Shown: positions 16,694 through 27,092, numbered from the stretch's first letter. The stretch: 64,000 nt of DNA from Leisingera thetidis (GCF_025857195.1 NZ_CP109787.1:933501-997500), one strand, 5' to 3'. Made by a program: numbers and translations. The notes: generated by a model from the sequence alone, not told the origin.

Positions 16694-19270
16694 GTGCAGA
16701 AAGATTTCGAACAGATCCCGCCGGCGTCGCTGATCACCGCCACCGCCCCCATTGCCACCGCGACCCACGGCGGGCGGGCGAAATGCCTGCAGCGGCTGGT
16801 GCGGCTGGACCTGCCGGTGCCGCACACAGTCGCGCTGTCCTTTGCGGCGGTGCATGCCATTGCCGAAGGGCAGATGCCGGATCTGTCCGCGGTGCTGAGC
16901 CAGTTCGATCCTGAGGCGCTGCTGTGCGTGCGGCCCTCGTCCGAGGACCCCGACTGGGGCGGGCCGGGGGCGATTCTGAACATCGGCATGAATGACGCGC
17001 GCTATGTGGATCTGTGCGACAGCCTGGGGCGCGATGCCGCCGCCGCGCTGTACCTGCGGTTCGTGCAGTCCTACGCGGTGCATGTGGCGCGGCTGGACCC
17101 GGATGTGTTCGACGATGTCGAGGACGGCGGCCCGGATGCGCTGAGCGAGATCCTGCATGCCTACGAGGCGGAGACCGACGAGCCGTTCCCGCAGGACCCG
17201 GGCGAGCAGCTGGCGGCGGTGCTGCGGTCGATGGCGCGGGCCTGGGAGGGGACTTCCGCACGGATCCTGCGCCAGGCCAAAGGCGCACCGGCCGACGCAG
17301 GCCTTGGGCTGGTGGTGCAGGAGATGATCCCCGGTGTCGGCCAGGGGGAATGCGGATCGGGCGTTTTGCAGCTGGTGAACACGACCACCGGCATGCGGCA
17401 GCTGACCGGCCGCTACCTGAGCCAAAGCCAGGGCCGCGATGCGCTGGGGGCCGGGGCCAAGGCGCTGTATCTGGCCCGGGACACGCGGGGGTTGTCGCTG
17501 GAAGAACTGGCGCCTGAGGCATTCGAGGAACTCCAGACCCACGCCGCGCTGATGCGCTGCAAGCTGCGCGAGGAAATGCAGCTGGAATTCGTCATCGAGA
17601 ACGGCCGCGTGCACATCCTGGACGGGGTGCGGGTGGCGCGCTCGGCGCAGGCTGCGGTGCGGATTGCGGTGGCGCTGGCGGAGGATGGCATCATCCCGCA
17701 GGAAGAAGCGCTGATGCGGGTGGATGCGCATATCCTGAATGAGCTTTTGCACCGCCAGGTGGCGCCGGACGCGCGGCGCGATGTGATCGGCCGAGGCATT
17801 GCCGCCAGCCCCGGGGCCGCCACCGGCAAGCTGGTGTTCACCGCGGCCGGGGCGCAGGCCAGCGCCTCGCGCGGTGAGCCCTGCATTCTGGTGCGGCGGG
17901 AAACCTCGCCGGAGGATGTGCGCGGCATGCATGCCGCCGCCGGGGTTCTGACCGAGAAGGGCGGCATGACCAGCCATGCTGCGGTGATCGGCCGCGGCCT
18001 GGGGCTGCCCTGCATCGTCGGCGCCTTGAACATGAAGTTCCACAGCAAGCGCAAGATGCTGGAAGCGGCGGACGGCCGGGTGTTCAAGGCAGGCGACATC
18101 ATCACCATCGACGGCAGCAGCGGACAGGTGCTGGCGGGCCAGCCGCAAATGCTGGAGGCCGCCGAGGATGGGGCGCTGCTGACCCTGCTGAGCTGGGCCG
18201 ACGAAGCCCGCGACATTGGTATCCGCGCCAACGCCGACACGCCTGAAGATGCTGAAATGGCGCGAAAATTCAATGCCCAAGGCATTGGTCTCTGCCGCAC
18301 TGAGCACATGTTCTTTGAACCCGGCCGCCTGACGGTGATGCGGGAGATGATCTTTGCCGAGACGCCTTCCGGGCGGGCGGCGGTGCTGGAGCGGCTGCTG
18401 CCGATGCAGCGCGACGACTTCCGCGAGCTGTTCCGGATCATGGAAGGGATGCCTGTCTGCATCCGGCTGTTCGACCCGCCGCTGCACGAGTTCCTGCCGG
18501 CGACCAGAACCGGTCAGCGGGAGCTGTCCGAGGCGCTGGGCATTCCGGTCAGCGATGTGACCCGGCGGGTTGAAGAGATGGACGAATACAACCCGATGCT
18601 GGGTATGCGCGGCGTCCGTCTGGGAGTCACCGTGCCGGAGATCTATGACATGCAGGCGCGGGCAATCTTCGAGGCCACGCTGGAAGCCTCCAAATGGGGC
18701 GAGCCGGTGGTGCCTGAGATCATGATTCCGCTGGTTTCTGCCAAGCGCGAGGTGGAACTGGTCAAGGCCCGCATTGATGCGGTGGCGGCGGCGGTGAAAT
18801 CGGAGCGCGGCGAGGATTTCACCTACCGGCTGGGCGTCATGGTCGAAACCCCGCGGGCGGCCCTGCGGGCGGGGGAGATCTCGCCGCACACCGCCTTCCT
18901 CAGCTTTGGCACCAATGACCTCACCCAGATGACTTATGGGCTGTCGCGCGATGACGCGGGGCGGTTCATGTCGGATTACGTCAATCAGGGGGTCTTCCCG
19001 GAGGACCCGTTCCACGTGCTGGATACCGATGGGGTCGGGGAGCTGCTGAAGCTGGGGGTGCAGCGCGGCCGGGCGGAAAACGGGGACATCACCCTGTCGA
19101 TCTGCGGCGAGCATGGCGGCAACCCCGAATCGATTGCATTCTGCCGCGATGCGGGCTTTGACTACGTTTCGTGTTCGCCGTTTCGTGTGCCGGTTGCGCG
19201 TTTGGCCGCCGCCCAGCTGGCAATTTCCGGACGAACCGGGCAGATCGCGCCAACGTACGCAAAATATTAA
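16694..19270 (+). CDS. Pyruvate phosphate dikinase-family protein with altered N-terminal ATP site
   Basis: 858 aa from GTG 16694 (AAAGGAG ten bases upstream). The central swivelling domain has the phospho-histidine loop GGMTSHAAVIGRG (His428), and the C-terminal TIM barrel is standard: GLCRTEHMFF, NPMLGMRGVRLG, FLSFGTNDLTQMTYGLSRDD and SICGEHGG with catalytic Cys804. The N-terminal nucleotide domain is unusual. The glycine-rich lid reads GECGSGVLQLVNTTTG where PPDK has SGTGVxFTRNPxTG. The expected QDIEF...LQTR acidic/Gln/Arg site reads QLEFVIENGRVHILDGVR, and the VRSG arginine segment reads VRPSSED. It belongs to the PPDK/PEP-utilising family but may not phosphorylate itself with ATP in the normal way. 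Confidence 0.85.
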   Translation: MQKDFEQIPPASLITATAPIATATHGGRAKCLQRLVRLDLPVPHTVALSFAAVHAIAEGQMPDLSAVLSQFDPEALLCVRPSSEDPDWGGPGAILNIGMNDARYVDLCDSLGRDAAAALYLRFVQSYAVHVARLDPDVFDDVEDGGPDALSEILHAYEAETDEPFPQDPGEQLAAVLRSMARAWEGTSARILRQAKGAPADAGLGLVVQEMIPGVGQGECGSGVLQLVNTTTGMRQLTGRYLSQSQGRDALGAGAKALYLARDTRGLSLEELAPEAFEELQTHAALMRCKLREEMQLEFVIENGRVHILDGVRVARSAQAAVRIAVALAEDGIIPQEEALMRVDAHILNELLHRQVAPDARRDVIGRGIAASPGAATGKLVFTAAGAQASASRGEPCILVRRETSPEDVRGMHAAAGVLTEKGGMTSHAAVIGRGLGLPCIVGALNMKFHSKRKMLEAADGRVFKAGDIITIDGSSGQVLAGQPQMLEAAEDGALLTLLSWADEARDIGIRANADTPEDAEMARKFNAQGIGLCRTEHMFFEPGRLTVMREMIFAETPSGRAAVLERLLPMQRDDFRELFRIMEGMPVCIRLFDPPLHEFLPATRTGQRELSEALGIPVSDVTRRVEEMDEYNPMLGMRGVRLGVTVPEIYDMQARAIFEATLEASKWGEPVVPEIMIPLVSAKREVELVKARIDAVAAAVKSERGEDFTYRLGVMVETPRAALRAGEISPHTAFLSFGTNDLTQMTYGLSRDDAGRFMSDYVNQGVFPEDPFHVLDTDGVGELLKLGVQRGRAENGDITLSICGEHGGNPESIAFCRDAGFDYVSCSPFRVPVARLAAAQLAISGRTGQIAPTYAKY

Positions 19271-19442
19271 GAAAATTCAGGGCATCCAGCCGCTGCCGGT
19301 GCAAGGCCGGCGGCCTATGTGTGCGTCTCCGGGTTGATGGGCTTGCCCCAAAGCTGGACGTTTCGGGCCTTATCCATTAAGGGATGCGACCGCATGTGCC
19401 AGGGGTAACCGGGCGCGGGCTGCTAGGACGGGGGAACCCTGA

Positions 19443-20096
19443 ATGAAATTGTTGACTATGATTGCCGTGATGGCTGCCACCATCACGATGGGTAAGAGTG
19501 TTGCTGCCGAAACCGGTCTGGATTCGCTGATCGAGCGTGAACAGGCTAGTCTGAGCGCGGTGCCTGCGCGGAAATTCAGCGGATTCTTCGGTTTCCGCAC
19601 CAATCCGTTCAAGAGCCGCAGGTCCGACCCGCAGGTGGAGTACTCCAAGACCTGGCTGGATACCCAGCCGAAGGCCGAAGGCGGAGAGCAGTTTGCCTGC
19701 TTGGCCGAGGCGCTGTACTTCGAGGCGCGCGGCGAGACTGTCAAAGGCCAGTTTGCCGTGGCCGAGGTAATTCTGAACCGGGTCAAGAGCGCGCAGTTCC
19801 CGAATACGCTGTGCGGGGTGATCAAGCAGGGGACCGGGCGCAAGTACCAGTGCCAATTCACCTATACCTGCGACGGCTACAAGGAAGTGATCAACGAGAA
19901 GAAGGCCTATCAGCGGGTGGCCAAGGTGGCGCGTGCGGCGCTGGACGGGCTCAGGACCGAGCTGACAGAGGGCGCGACCTATTATCATACCACCGCGGTG
20001 CGCCCGCGCTGGAGCCGTACATTCACAAACACCACGCGTATCGGTGTGCACCTGTTCTACCGTGACGATCGCTATCAGACTGCGATGAGCAACTGA
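19443..20096 (+). CDS. SleB-like cell wall hydrolase
   Basis: 217 aa with an N-terminal signal peptide (KLLTMIAVMAATITMGKSVAA). The C-terminal two-thirds is the Hydrolase_2/SleB domain: CLAEALYFEARGE holds the catalytic glutamate, followed by VAEVILNRVKS, QCQFTYTCDG and TYYHTTAVRPRWSRTF. The domain is a lytic transglycosylase or amidase type acting on peptidoglycan; in Gram-negatives it is a periplasmic hydrolase unrelated to sporulation. About 80 residues between signal and domain are low in recognisable features. It stands alone. Confidence 0.92.
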   Translation: MKLLTMIAVMAATITMGKSVAAETGLDSLIEREQASLSAVPARKFSGFFGFRTNPFKSRRSDPQVEYSKTWLDTQPKAEGGEQFACLAEALYFEARGETVKGQFAVAEVILNRVKSAQFPNTLCGVIKQGTGRKYQCQFTYTCDGYKEVINEKKAYQRVAKVARAALDGLRTELTEGATYYHTTAVRPRWSRTFTNTTRIGVHLFYRDDRYQTAMSN

Positions 20097-20106
20097 CCGC
20101 CTGAAC

Positions 20107-20127
20107 GCGGCATCGCAGTGCCGCTTT
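20107..20127 (+). terminator. Weak hairpin after the SleB-like gene
   Basis: 6-bp stem GCGGCA / TGCCGC followed by TTTC, 11 bp after the stop. Confidence 0.35.
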
Positions 20128-20225
20128 CAGCTGCTGGCGTGGCGTTTGCGGGCCTGTTATGAAGGTGCCGAAAGACTATTGTTGGGTCCCATCACTCGAC
20201 ACAGCCAGCCAAAGGCCCGTTTCCC

Positions 20226-21146
20226 ATGCCCTCTGAAATCCGCCTTGCCTTTGCGCACCCGTCCGAACGTTCCGTGGCCACGGCCGCACCGGGCCCGCTG
20301 GACCGCATTTCCCTGCGCGATCACACTGTCGAAGTGGAGATCGGTGCCTTTCAGGCCGAGCGCGGCACTACCCAGCGGATCTGTTTCAACGTGGTGGTCG
20401 AAGTGGCACCGCTGCCCAAGGACCTCGACGATGACGTCGACCGGATCCTGTCTTATGACAAGGTGACCGAGGCGATAGCCCATGAGCTGGCAGCGGAACG
20501 GCTGAACCTGCTGGAGACCTTGGCCGAACGCGTGGCCGAGCGGATCCTGCTGGAGCACCAGGCGGTGCGCGCCTTTGTGCGGATCGAGAAGCTGGACCGC
20601 GGTCCCGGTGCGCTGGGAGTCGAGGTGGTGCGGTCGAAGGATCAGATCACCCATCCGGTGGATGAGGAAGAGCGCCCGCACCCGCGGCTGATGTACCTGT
20701 CCAATGACGCCATCGACAGCGAAAACCTGACCACCTGGATCGATCAGATGCAATGCCGCAAGCGGCCGCTGATCCTGTGCGTCGGCACCCACCTTCTGCA
20801 AGTGCCCACCACCGGCCACAAATGGACCCAGCGCCGCATCGACCTGCTGGCGATCGAACAGAACGCCTGGCGGCTGGCGGCCAAGGACGACCGCTGCGTG
20901 GTGGTCTCGACCCGGACCGAGCTGCACTGGGCGATGAAGAACGGCCAGATCTGCGTCTGGGCGCCCTCCAAGATCGTGCTGGATGCGGTGGAAGGCCCCT
21001 CGGCGCCGCCGTCGAATTCGGTGGCGCTGGCGGCCTGGTTCGCCTCCACCTTCGAGGCGGGTGAAATGATTGTGCTTGGCGGGGATTTGCCTGATAATCC
21101 CGGCGTCCCCTTGCGGGCCGTCAGCGTGGAGCAAGCACAACTGTGA
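20226..21146 (+). CDS. folB: Dihydroneopterin aldolase with an extra C-terminal domain
   Basis: 306 aa, about two and a half times a plain FolB (~120 aa). Residues about 25-143 are FolB: DRISLRDHTVEVEIGAFQAE has the conserved glutamate region, LNLLETLAERVAERIL the central helix, and RIEKLDRGPGA the active-site lysine. It converts dihydroneopterin to 6-hydroxymethyl-dihydropterin and glycolaldehyde. Residues about 170-300 form a second domain that is not a FolB repeat. Its end (SNSVALAAWFASTFEAGEMI followed by VLG) faintly resembles the TSDSIAAW region of amino-acid-kinase folds. folP overlaps it by 4 bp, so the two are translationally coupled. Confidence 0.88.
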   Translation: MPSEIRLAFAHPSERSVATAAPGPLDRISLRDHTVEVEIGAFQAERGTTQRICFNVVVEVAPLPKDLDDDVDRILSYDKVTEAIAHELAAERLNLLETLAERVAERILLEHQAVRAFVRIEKLDRGPGALGVEVVRSKDQITHPVDEEERPHPRLMYLSNDAIDSENLTTWIDQMQCRKRPLILCVGTHLLQVPTTGHKWTQRRIDLLAIEQNAWRLAAKDDRCVVVSTRTELHWAMKNGQICVWAPSKIVLDAVEGPSAPPSNSVALAAWFASTFEAGEMIVLGGDLPDNPGVPLRAVSVEQAQL

Positions 21147-22138
21147 CATATTACCGGCCGTTGGTTCAGCATGGCGAGGCGCGCCCAGAGGGCGCGGTTC
21201 CGCTGGCGGGCAGTGCCCTGTGGTTCACCGAGGTTGAGATCCTGAGCCGCGACGCACCGCCGCGGATTGCCCCGGCCGGACTGGTGCCGGAACCGCTGCG
21301 CCGCCGCCTGAGCGCGCGCCGGGCTTCGATTGCCGGGCTGGACATGACCCAGCCGCAGATCATGGGCATTCTGAATGCGACCCCTGACAGTTTTTCGGAT
21401 GGCGGCAGGCATGCCGGTGCCGAGGCGGGCAAGGCGGCTGCGCTGCGGATGGTGGCCGAAGGCGCGACGATCATCGACGTCGGCGGCGAATCGACCCGGC
21501 CCGGTGCAGCCGAGGTTTCCGAAGCCGACGAAATCGCCCGCACCGCGCCGCTGATTGCAGCGATCCGGGCCGAAAGCGGCGTGCCGATCTCAATCGACAC
21601 CCGCAAGGCCACTGTCGGGCTGGAGGCGCTGGAGGCGGGGGCGGATCTGCTCAATGACGTCTCGGGCTTCACTTTTGATCCGGCGCTGGCGCCGCTGGCC
21701 GCGCAGGCCAGCGTGCCGGTCTGCATTATGCATGCCCAGGGCGACCCGGCCACCATGCAGGACGATCCGCACTATGCCAACGTGCTGCTGGATGTTTATG
21801 ATTTCCTCGAACAGCAGATCGACCGGCTGGAGGCGACCGGGGTGATCCGCGAGCAGATCGTGATCGACCCCGGCATCGGCTTTGGCAAATCGCAGGAGCA
21901 CAATCTGACTCTGCTGCGCAATCTCAGCCTGTTCCACGGGCTGGGCTGCCCGATCCTGCTGGGCGTGTCCCGCAAGGGGTTCATTGGCAGGATCGGCGGG
22001 GAGCCGCGCGCTGATGCCCGTGCGCCGGGCTCGATCGCGGTGGGGCTTGCGGCGCTGGCGCAAGGCGTGCAATTCCTGCGGGTGCATGACGTGGCCGAGA
22101 CGGTCCAGGCGCTGCGCCTTTGGCAGGCCGTCCGTTAA
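21143..22138 (+). CDS. folP: Dihydropteroate synthase
   Basis: 331 aa starting at GTG 21143 inside the folB stop (GTGA overlap). It joins hydroxymethyl-dihydropterin pyrophosphate to p-aminobenzoate, the sulfonamide target. The TIM-barrel signatures are present: IMGILNATPDSFSDGG, IIDVGGESTRPGA, SIDTRKA, LLNDVSG, IDPGIGFGKS and GVSRKGFIG. The first ~70 residues precede the barrel and are longer than in E. coli FolP; a shorter form starting at MTQPQIMGI is possible, but the coupling to folB supports the long one. glmM follows by 24 bp, the same order (folP-glmM) as in many proteobacteria. Confidence 0.96.
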   Translation: MTYYRPLVQHGEARPEGAVPLAGSALWFTEVEILSRDAPPRIAPAGLVPEPLRRRLSARRASIAGLDMTQPQIMGILNATPDSFSDGGRHAGAEAGKAAALRMVAEGATIIDVGGESTRPGAAEVSEADEIARTAPLIAAIRAESGVPISIDTRKATVGLEALEAGADLLNDVSGFTFDPALAPLAAQASVPVCIMHAQGDPATMQDDPHYANVLLDVYDFLEQQIDRLEATGVIREQIVIDPGIGFGKSQEHNLTLLRNLSLFHGLGCPILLGVSRKGFIGRIGGEPRADARAPGSIAVGLAALAQGVQFLRVHDVAETVQALRLWQAVR

Positions 22139-22162
22139 CGCCTTTTGGGCAGGAAAAGCATA

Positions 22163-23509
22163 ATGCGGAAACTCTTTGGCACCGATGGCGTGCGCGGCAC
22201 CGCCAATACCCACCCCATGACCGCCGAGATGGCCCTGCGGATCGGCGCCGCTGTCGGGCGCTATTTCCGGCGCGACGGCACCGGGGTGCACCGGGTGGTG
22301 ATCGGCAAGGACACCCGGCTGTCCGGCTACATGTTCGAGAACGCGCTGACGGCGGGGCTGACCTCGACCGGCATGAACGTGCTGCTGCTGGGGCCGGTGC
22401 CGACCCCGGCGGTGGGGCTGATGACGCGCTCCATGCGGGCGGATCTGGGCGTGATGATCTCGGCCAGCCACAACCCTTCCGAGGACAACGGCATCAAGTT
22501 CTTCGGCCCCGACGGGTTCAAGCTGTCGGACAGCGCCGAGATGGAGATCGAGGCGCTGGTCGAGGAAGGCGTTGAGCCGGCCCAGGCTGCCAATATCGGC
22601 CGTGCCAAACGGATCGACGATGCCCGCTTCCGCTATGGCGAGCGGGTCAAGAGCTCGCTGCCCCGCAATCTCGGCCTCAACGGGCTGAAGGTGGTGATCG
22701 ACTGCGCCAATGGCGCGGCCCACCGGGCGGCACCGGAAGTCCTGTGGGAGCTGGGGGCGGATGTGATCCCGATCGGCGTGGCGCCGGACGGGCTGAACAT
22801 CAACCGCGGCTGCGGCTCGACCCAACCGCAGACGGCGGCTGAGGCGGTGGTCGCACACGGCGCCCATGTCGGCATCTGCCTGGACGGCGATGCCGACCGG
22901 GTGATCCTGATCGACGAGACCGGCACTGTGGCCGATGGCGACCAGCTGATGGCACTGCTGGCCAGCCGCTGGGCCGAGCAGGACCTGCTGGCGGGCGGTG
23001 CGCTGGTGGCCACGGTGATGTCGAACCTCGGGCTGGAGCGTTTTCTGAACCGCAAGGGCCTGGGCCTGGAGCGCACAGCGGTGGGCGACCGCTATGTGGT
23101 GGAGCGGATGCGCGAGGGCGGCTTCAACCTGGGCGGCGAGCAGTCGGGCCATATCGTGATGACGGATTATGCCACCACCGGCGACGGGCTGATGGCGGGG
23201 CTGCATTTCCTGGCCGAGATGGTGCAGACCGGCAACAAAGCCTCCGCGCTGGCGCATCAGTTCGAGACCGTGCCGCAGCGGCTGCGCAACGTGCGGTTCG
23301 AGGCCGGTCAGGCGCCTCTGGAGGATGCCCGGGTGCAGGACGCCATCGCTGCCGCTGAGAAGGCGCTGAACGGCCAGGGGCGGCTGCTGATCCGCAAGTC
23401 CGGCACCGAGCCTTTGGTGCGGGTGATGGCGGAATGCGAGGATGCGGGTCTGATGACGCTGGCGGTGGACAGCGTGGTCGCCGCCGTCGAGGCGGCGGTC
23501 GCCGAATAG
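22163..23509 (+). CDS. glmM: Phosphoglucosamine mutase
   Basis: 448 aa from ATG 22163 with AGGAAA upstream. It interconverts glucosamine-6-phosphate and glucosamine-1-phosphate for UDP-GlcNAc, peptidoglycan and LPS synthesis. The family blocks are complete: [13 protein letters not shown], the phosphoserine loop [18 protein letters not shown], the metal loop [11 protein letters not shown], the sugar loop GGEQSGHIV, and the phosphate loop [12 protein letters not shown]. The Ser-His-Asn-Pro phosphoserine is intact. Last gene of folB-folP-glmM; the convergent DMT gene ends 16 bp away. Confidence 0.98.
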   Translation: MRKLFGTDGVRGTANTHPMTAEMALRIGAAVGRYFRRDGTGVHRVVIGKDTRLSGYMFENALTAGLTSTGMNVLLLGPVPTPAVGLMTRSMRADLGVMISASHNPSEDNGIKFFGPDGFKLSDSAEMEIEALVEEGVEPAQAANIGRAKRIDDARFRYGERVKSSLPRNLGLNGLKVVIDCANGAAHRAAPEVLWELGADVIPIGVAPDGLNINRGCGSTQPQTAAEAVVAHGAHVGICLDGDADRVILIDETGTVADGDQLMALLASRWAEQDLLAGGALVATVMSNLGLERFLNRKGLGLERTAVGDRYVVERMREGGFNLGGEQSGHIVMTDYATTGDGLMAGLHFLAEMVQTGNKASALAHQFETVPQRLRNVRFEAGQAPLEDARVQDAIAAAEKALNGQGRLLIRKSGTEPLVRVMAECEDAGLMTLAVDSVVAAVEAAVAE

Positions 23510-23525
23510 CCCGGCAGGGAGCTGG

Positions 23526-24437
23526 TCAGCCGCCTCTGCCGAACAGCCGCTTCAGCCTGCCGAGCTGGCTGAGGCCAAGGCCGCCCAGGATCATCGCCAT
23601 TGCCAGCAGCATCGAGGGCGGCAGATCTTCTCCCAGGAACACCGCGCCCAGCACCACCGCCCAGACCGGCACCTGGTAATTGGTGAGGGTCATGAAGGTC
23701 GGCCCGGCTTCCCGCACCACTATGACGCGCAGCAGATTGGCGCCGGCGGTGGGGATCAGGCCGAGGATGGCGGCTATCATTAAGGTGCGGGTGTCCGGCA
23801 TCACCGGCGGGCCTTCGGCGGCCCAGGCGGCCGGGAAGATGATGAAGCAGCCGATCACCAGCAGGATGGCAGCCAGCCCTACCGGATCCACCGGCGGCAG
23901 GCGGCGGGTCAGGATCGAGCTGACCGAGTAGCAGGCCGCCGCCGACAGGCAGGCGGCGCGGCCATAGGCCTCCAGCGCGGCGCCGCTGGTCTCAAACGCC
24001 TTGCCGCCGATCAGCAGTGCGACGCCCGCAAAGCCGATGGCAAAGCCGATCAGGCGGCGCAGGGTCATCTGCTCGCCCGGCACAAAGACATGCGCCAGCG
24101 GCAGCACCATCAGCGGGATCGCCGCCATGCTGACGCCGGTAAAGCCGGAAGAGACATACTGCTGTCCCCAGGAGATCAGCATGAAGGGCAGGGCGGTGCT
24201 GAGAATGCCGATGATCACCAGCGAGGGCCAGTTGGCCTCGCCCTTAAACAGCTTGAACCCGCGCCAGCCCCACACCGCGCACAGCAGCAGCGCGGCAAAT
24301 CCGATCCGCCCGGCGGCCAGCCAGAACGGGGTGATCCCGTCCAGCGCCAGCTTGATCAGCAGAAAGGTCGCGCCCCAGACAAAGCCCAGCGTGGCAATCA
24401 TCAGCCAGTAGCGCGGTGCGACGCTGCTATTGGTCAT
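23526..24437 (-). CDS. DMT-family (EamA) transporter, copy 1
   Basis: 303 aa with about ten hydrophobic helices in two EamA repeats (roughly 10-140 and 155-295). It begins MTNSSVAPRYWLMIATLGFV, with GATFLLIKLALDGI as the first-repeat signature. The ATG at 24437 has AAGGAG six bases upstream and overlaps the stop of the upstream hypothetical gene by 4 bp, so the frame's earlier start is unlikely. DMT/RhaT-type members export amino acids, metabolites or drugs; the substrate is unknown. A second, clearly related DMT gene lies about 500 bp upstream on the same strand. Confidence 0.9.
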   Translation of the reverse strand: MTNSSVAPRYWLMIATLGFVWGATFLLIKLALDGITPFWLAAGRIGFAALLLCAVWGWRGFKLFKGEANWPSLVIIGILSTALPFMLISWGQQYVSSGFTGVSMAAIPLMVLPLAHVFVPGEQMTLRRLIGFAIGFAGVALLIGGKAFETSGAALEAYGRAACLSAAACYSVSSILTRRLPPVDPVGLAAILLVIGCFIIFPAAWAAEGPPVMPDTRTLMIAAILGLIPTAGANLLRVIVVREAGPTFMTLTNYQVPVWAVVLGAVFLGEDLPPSMLLAMAMILGGLGLSQLGRLKRLFGRGG

Positions 24438-24877
24438 GACTGCTCCTTGGCCCATTGATCAATGGCAGTTTGGAAAAGGCCATGCGCTCGCGGCAGGACT
24501 GCCGGGTCCTTTAATACGCGCTCCAGTGCTTCAAGCTGCGGTTGCAAGCGATGGTGTTGAGACGAGGAGCCACCTGTGAGGAGGGGAATGGCCTTGGTGA
24601 ACAGGGATATGGCCTTTGCATCTTCGCCAAGATCGGCCTGTGCTATACCTTGGTTGATCAGGTTGGTGGCGCGCTGGTAGCTGGTATACAAAAAACCTGT
24701 AAACCGCAGGCTGTTCTCGCACTTGCGTAGCCGTTCCTCCGCCGGGCGAGTGAACTTGTGGCACCCGGATGCATACAGGCTGAAGGAGAAGAAGTAGATC
24801 CAAAAGCCCAGAAAGGCCCAGATCACAATTGCCTTCAGCCATTGCTTGGGAGTGTCGCGAGGTGCGATATCGGGCAT
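24434..24877 (-). CDS. Hypothetical single-span membrane protein between two DMT genes
   Basis: 147 aa. One transmembrane helix near the N-terminus (AIVIWAFLGFWIYFFSFSLYA, about residues 16-36), followed by a basic/Cys-containing segment (SGCHKFTRPAEERLRKCEN) and a helical tail. In the tail INQGIAQADLGEDAKAISLF resembles a single TPR-like helix pair. Its stop overlaps the ATG of the downstream DMT gene by 4 bp. The DNA has visibly more A/T than the flanking transporters. I do not recognise the family. Confidence 0.65.
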   Translation of the reverse strand: MPDIAPRDTPKQWLKAIVIWAFLGFWIYFFSFSLYASGCHKFTRPAEERLRKCENSLRFTGFLYTSYQRATNLINQGIAQADLGEDAKAISLFTKAIPLLTGGSSSQHHRLQPQLEALERVLKDPAVLPRAHGLFQTAIDQWAKEQS

Positions 24878-24970
24878 GGGGTCCTCGTGCCGGGTCTCCG
24901 CGCGACAAGACCCCGCCGGGCGGGCGGGGTCAATGGGAATTGCTTTGTTACCTATCGAAGTGTTTTTGCC

Positions 24971-25879
24971 TCAGGCAATGCGCGGGCGGCGGCTGCGGCT
25001 GAGGAGGAGGCCGCCGAGGATCAGTGCCAGCGCGGCAAACAGCTGCGGCGGCAGGGATTCCCCCAGGAGGGCCGCGCCGAAGATCACCGACCAGACCGGC
25101 ACTTGATAATTAACGGTGGACAGGAACGCAGGGCCGGCGCTGCGGGCGACTTGGACCAGCAGCACTTGGGCGAGGGCCGTGGGCAGCAGGCCGAGGTAGA
25201 TGACGGCCCCCAGCGGTATGGCGGCGGGCAGCTCCGGCACGCCCTCGGCCCAGAGCGCGGCGGGGGTCATCATGCCAGCACCGCACAGCAGGGCGGCGGC
25301 GGAGAGCGACAGCATGTTCACCTGCGGGCAGAGCCGGGTGATGATCGAGCCGATGGCGTAGCAGAGCGAGGCGCCAAGGCAGGCCAGGCGGGCAAGAGAT
25401 TCAAAGTCGGTGCCGGCGGAGCGGAAGGCATCGAGCCCGATCAGCACCACCACGCCGGCAAAGCCGATCAGGAAACTGATGGTGCGGCGCAGGGTCATAT
25501 GCTCGCCCGGCACCAGCAGATGCGCCAGCGGCAGCACAAACAGCGGCACCACCGCCATGCAGACCCCGGCAAAGCCGCTGGTCACATAAGTTTGCCCCCA
25601 GCTGAGCAGGGTGAAGGGCAGGGCGTTGGTGAAGAACCCCATGCCAATGGCGCAGGCCCAGATAATCCGGCCATCACGCGTGCGCAGGGAGGGCAGGCCG
25701 ATGCCTATGGCATAGACCACGGCCAGCAGGCAGATGGCGCCGATCGAGATCCTGAGCGCGGCGATGGTCATCGGCGGGAAACCCCGGAGCGCCAGCGACA
25801 CCGCCATGAAAGAGGCGCCCCAGATCACGCCGAGGAACAGAAGCTTGGCCCAATTGGCGGTGCCGGGGGAGTCGGGCAT
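24971..25879 (-). CDS. DMT-family (EamA) transporter, copy 2
   Basis: 302 aa, ten predicted helices in two EamA repeats. It shares many blocks with copy 1: GASFMAVSLALRG, LPFTLLSWGQTYVTSGFAGV, LPLAHLLVPGEHMTLRR and FLSTVNYQVPVWSVIFGAALLGE. The two are therefore paralogues from a local duplication. The ATG at 25879 has GAGGA upstream; a GTG sits one codon earlier. Substrate unknown. Confidence 0.9.
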   Translation of the reverse strand: MPDSPGTANWAKLLFLGVIWGASFMAVSLALRGFPPMTIAALRISIGAICLLAVVYAIGIGLPSLRTRDGRIIWACAIGMGFFTNALPFTLLSWGQTYVTSGFAGVCMAVVPLFVLPLAHLLVPGEHMTLRRTISFLIGFAGVVVLIGLDAFRSAGTDFESLARLACLGASLCYAIGSIITRLCPQVNMLSLSAAALLCGAGMMTPAALWAEGVPELPAAIPLGAVIYLGLLPTALAQVLLVQVARSAGPAFLSTVNYQVPVWSVIFGAALLGESLPPQLFAALALILGGLLLSRSRRPRIA

Positions 25880-25927
25880 CACAATTCCTCAATCACACGC
25901 AGCTATTCCGGTTGCTGAAAGACTGCG

Positions 25928-25951
25928 CTGCCCGGCCTTTCGGCCGGGCAG
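25928..25951. other. Perfect 10-bp hairpin upstream of DMT copy 2
   Basis: CTGCCCGGCC / GGCCGGGCAG with loop TTTC, between the DMT copy 2 start and the ilvC 3' end. No T-run follows on either strand; it may help end ilvC transcription or shape the DMT leader. Confidence 0.5.
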
Positions 25952-25975
25952 AAGTTGCACAATTTGAAATGAATA

Positions 25976-26000
25976 AGGGCGCCCCAATGTGGAGCGCCCT
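25976..26000 (-). terminator. Terminator-like hairpin after ilvC
   Basis: On the minus strand AGGGCGC...GCGCCCT followed by TTATTCATTTC, 36 bp after the ilvC stop. Confidence 0.6.
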
Positions 26001-26036
26001 GCAGAGGTAAGGTCAGCAGAAGTTTCCGCGGGCGCC

Positions 26037-27092
<1,056 letters not shown>

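Noticed and set aside
16631..19114. 827-codon antisense frame opposite the PPDK-family gene
   Set aside because: Composition is His/Arg/Gln/Pro-rich without motifs, as expected for a high-GC shadow frame.
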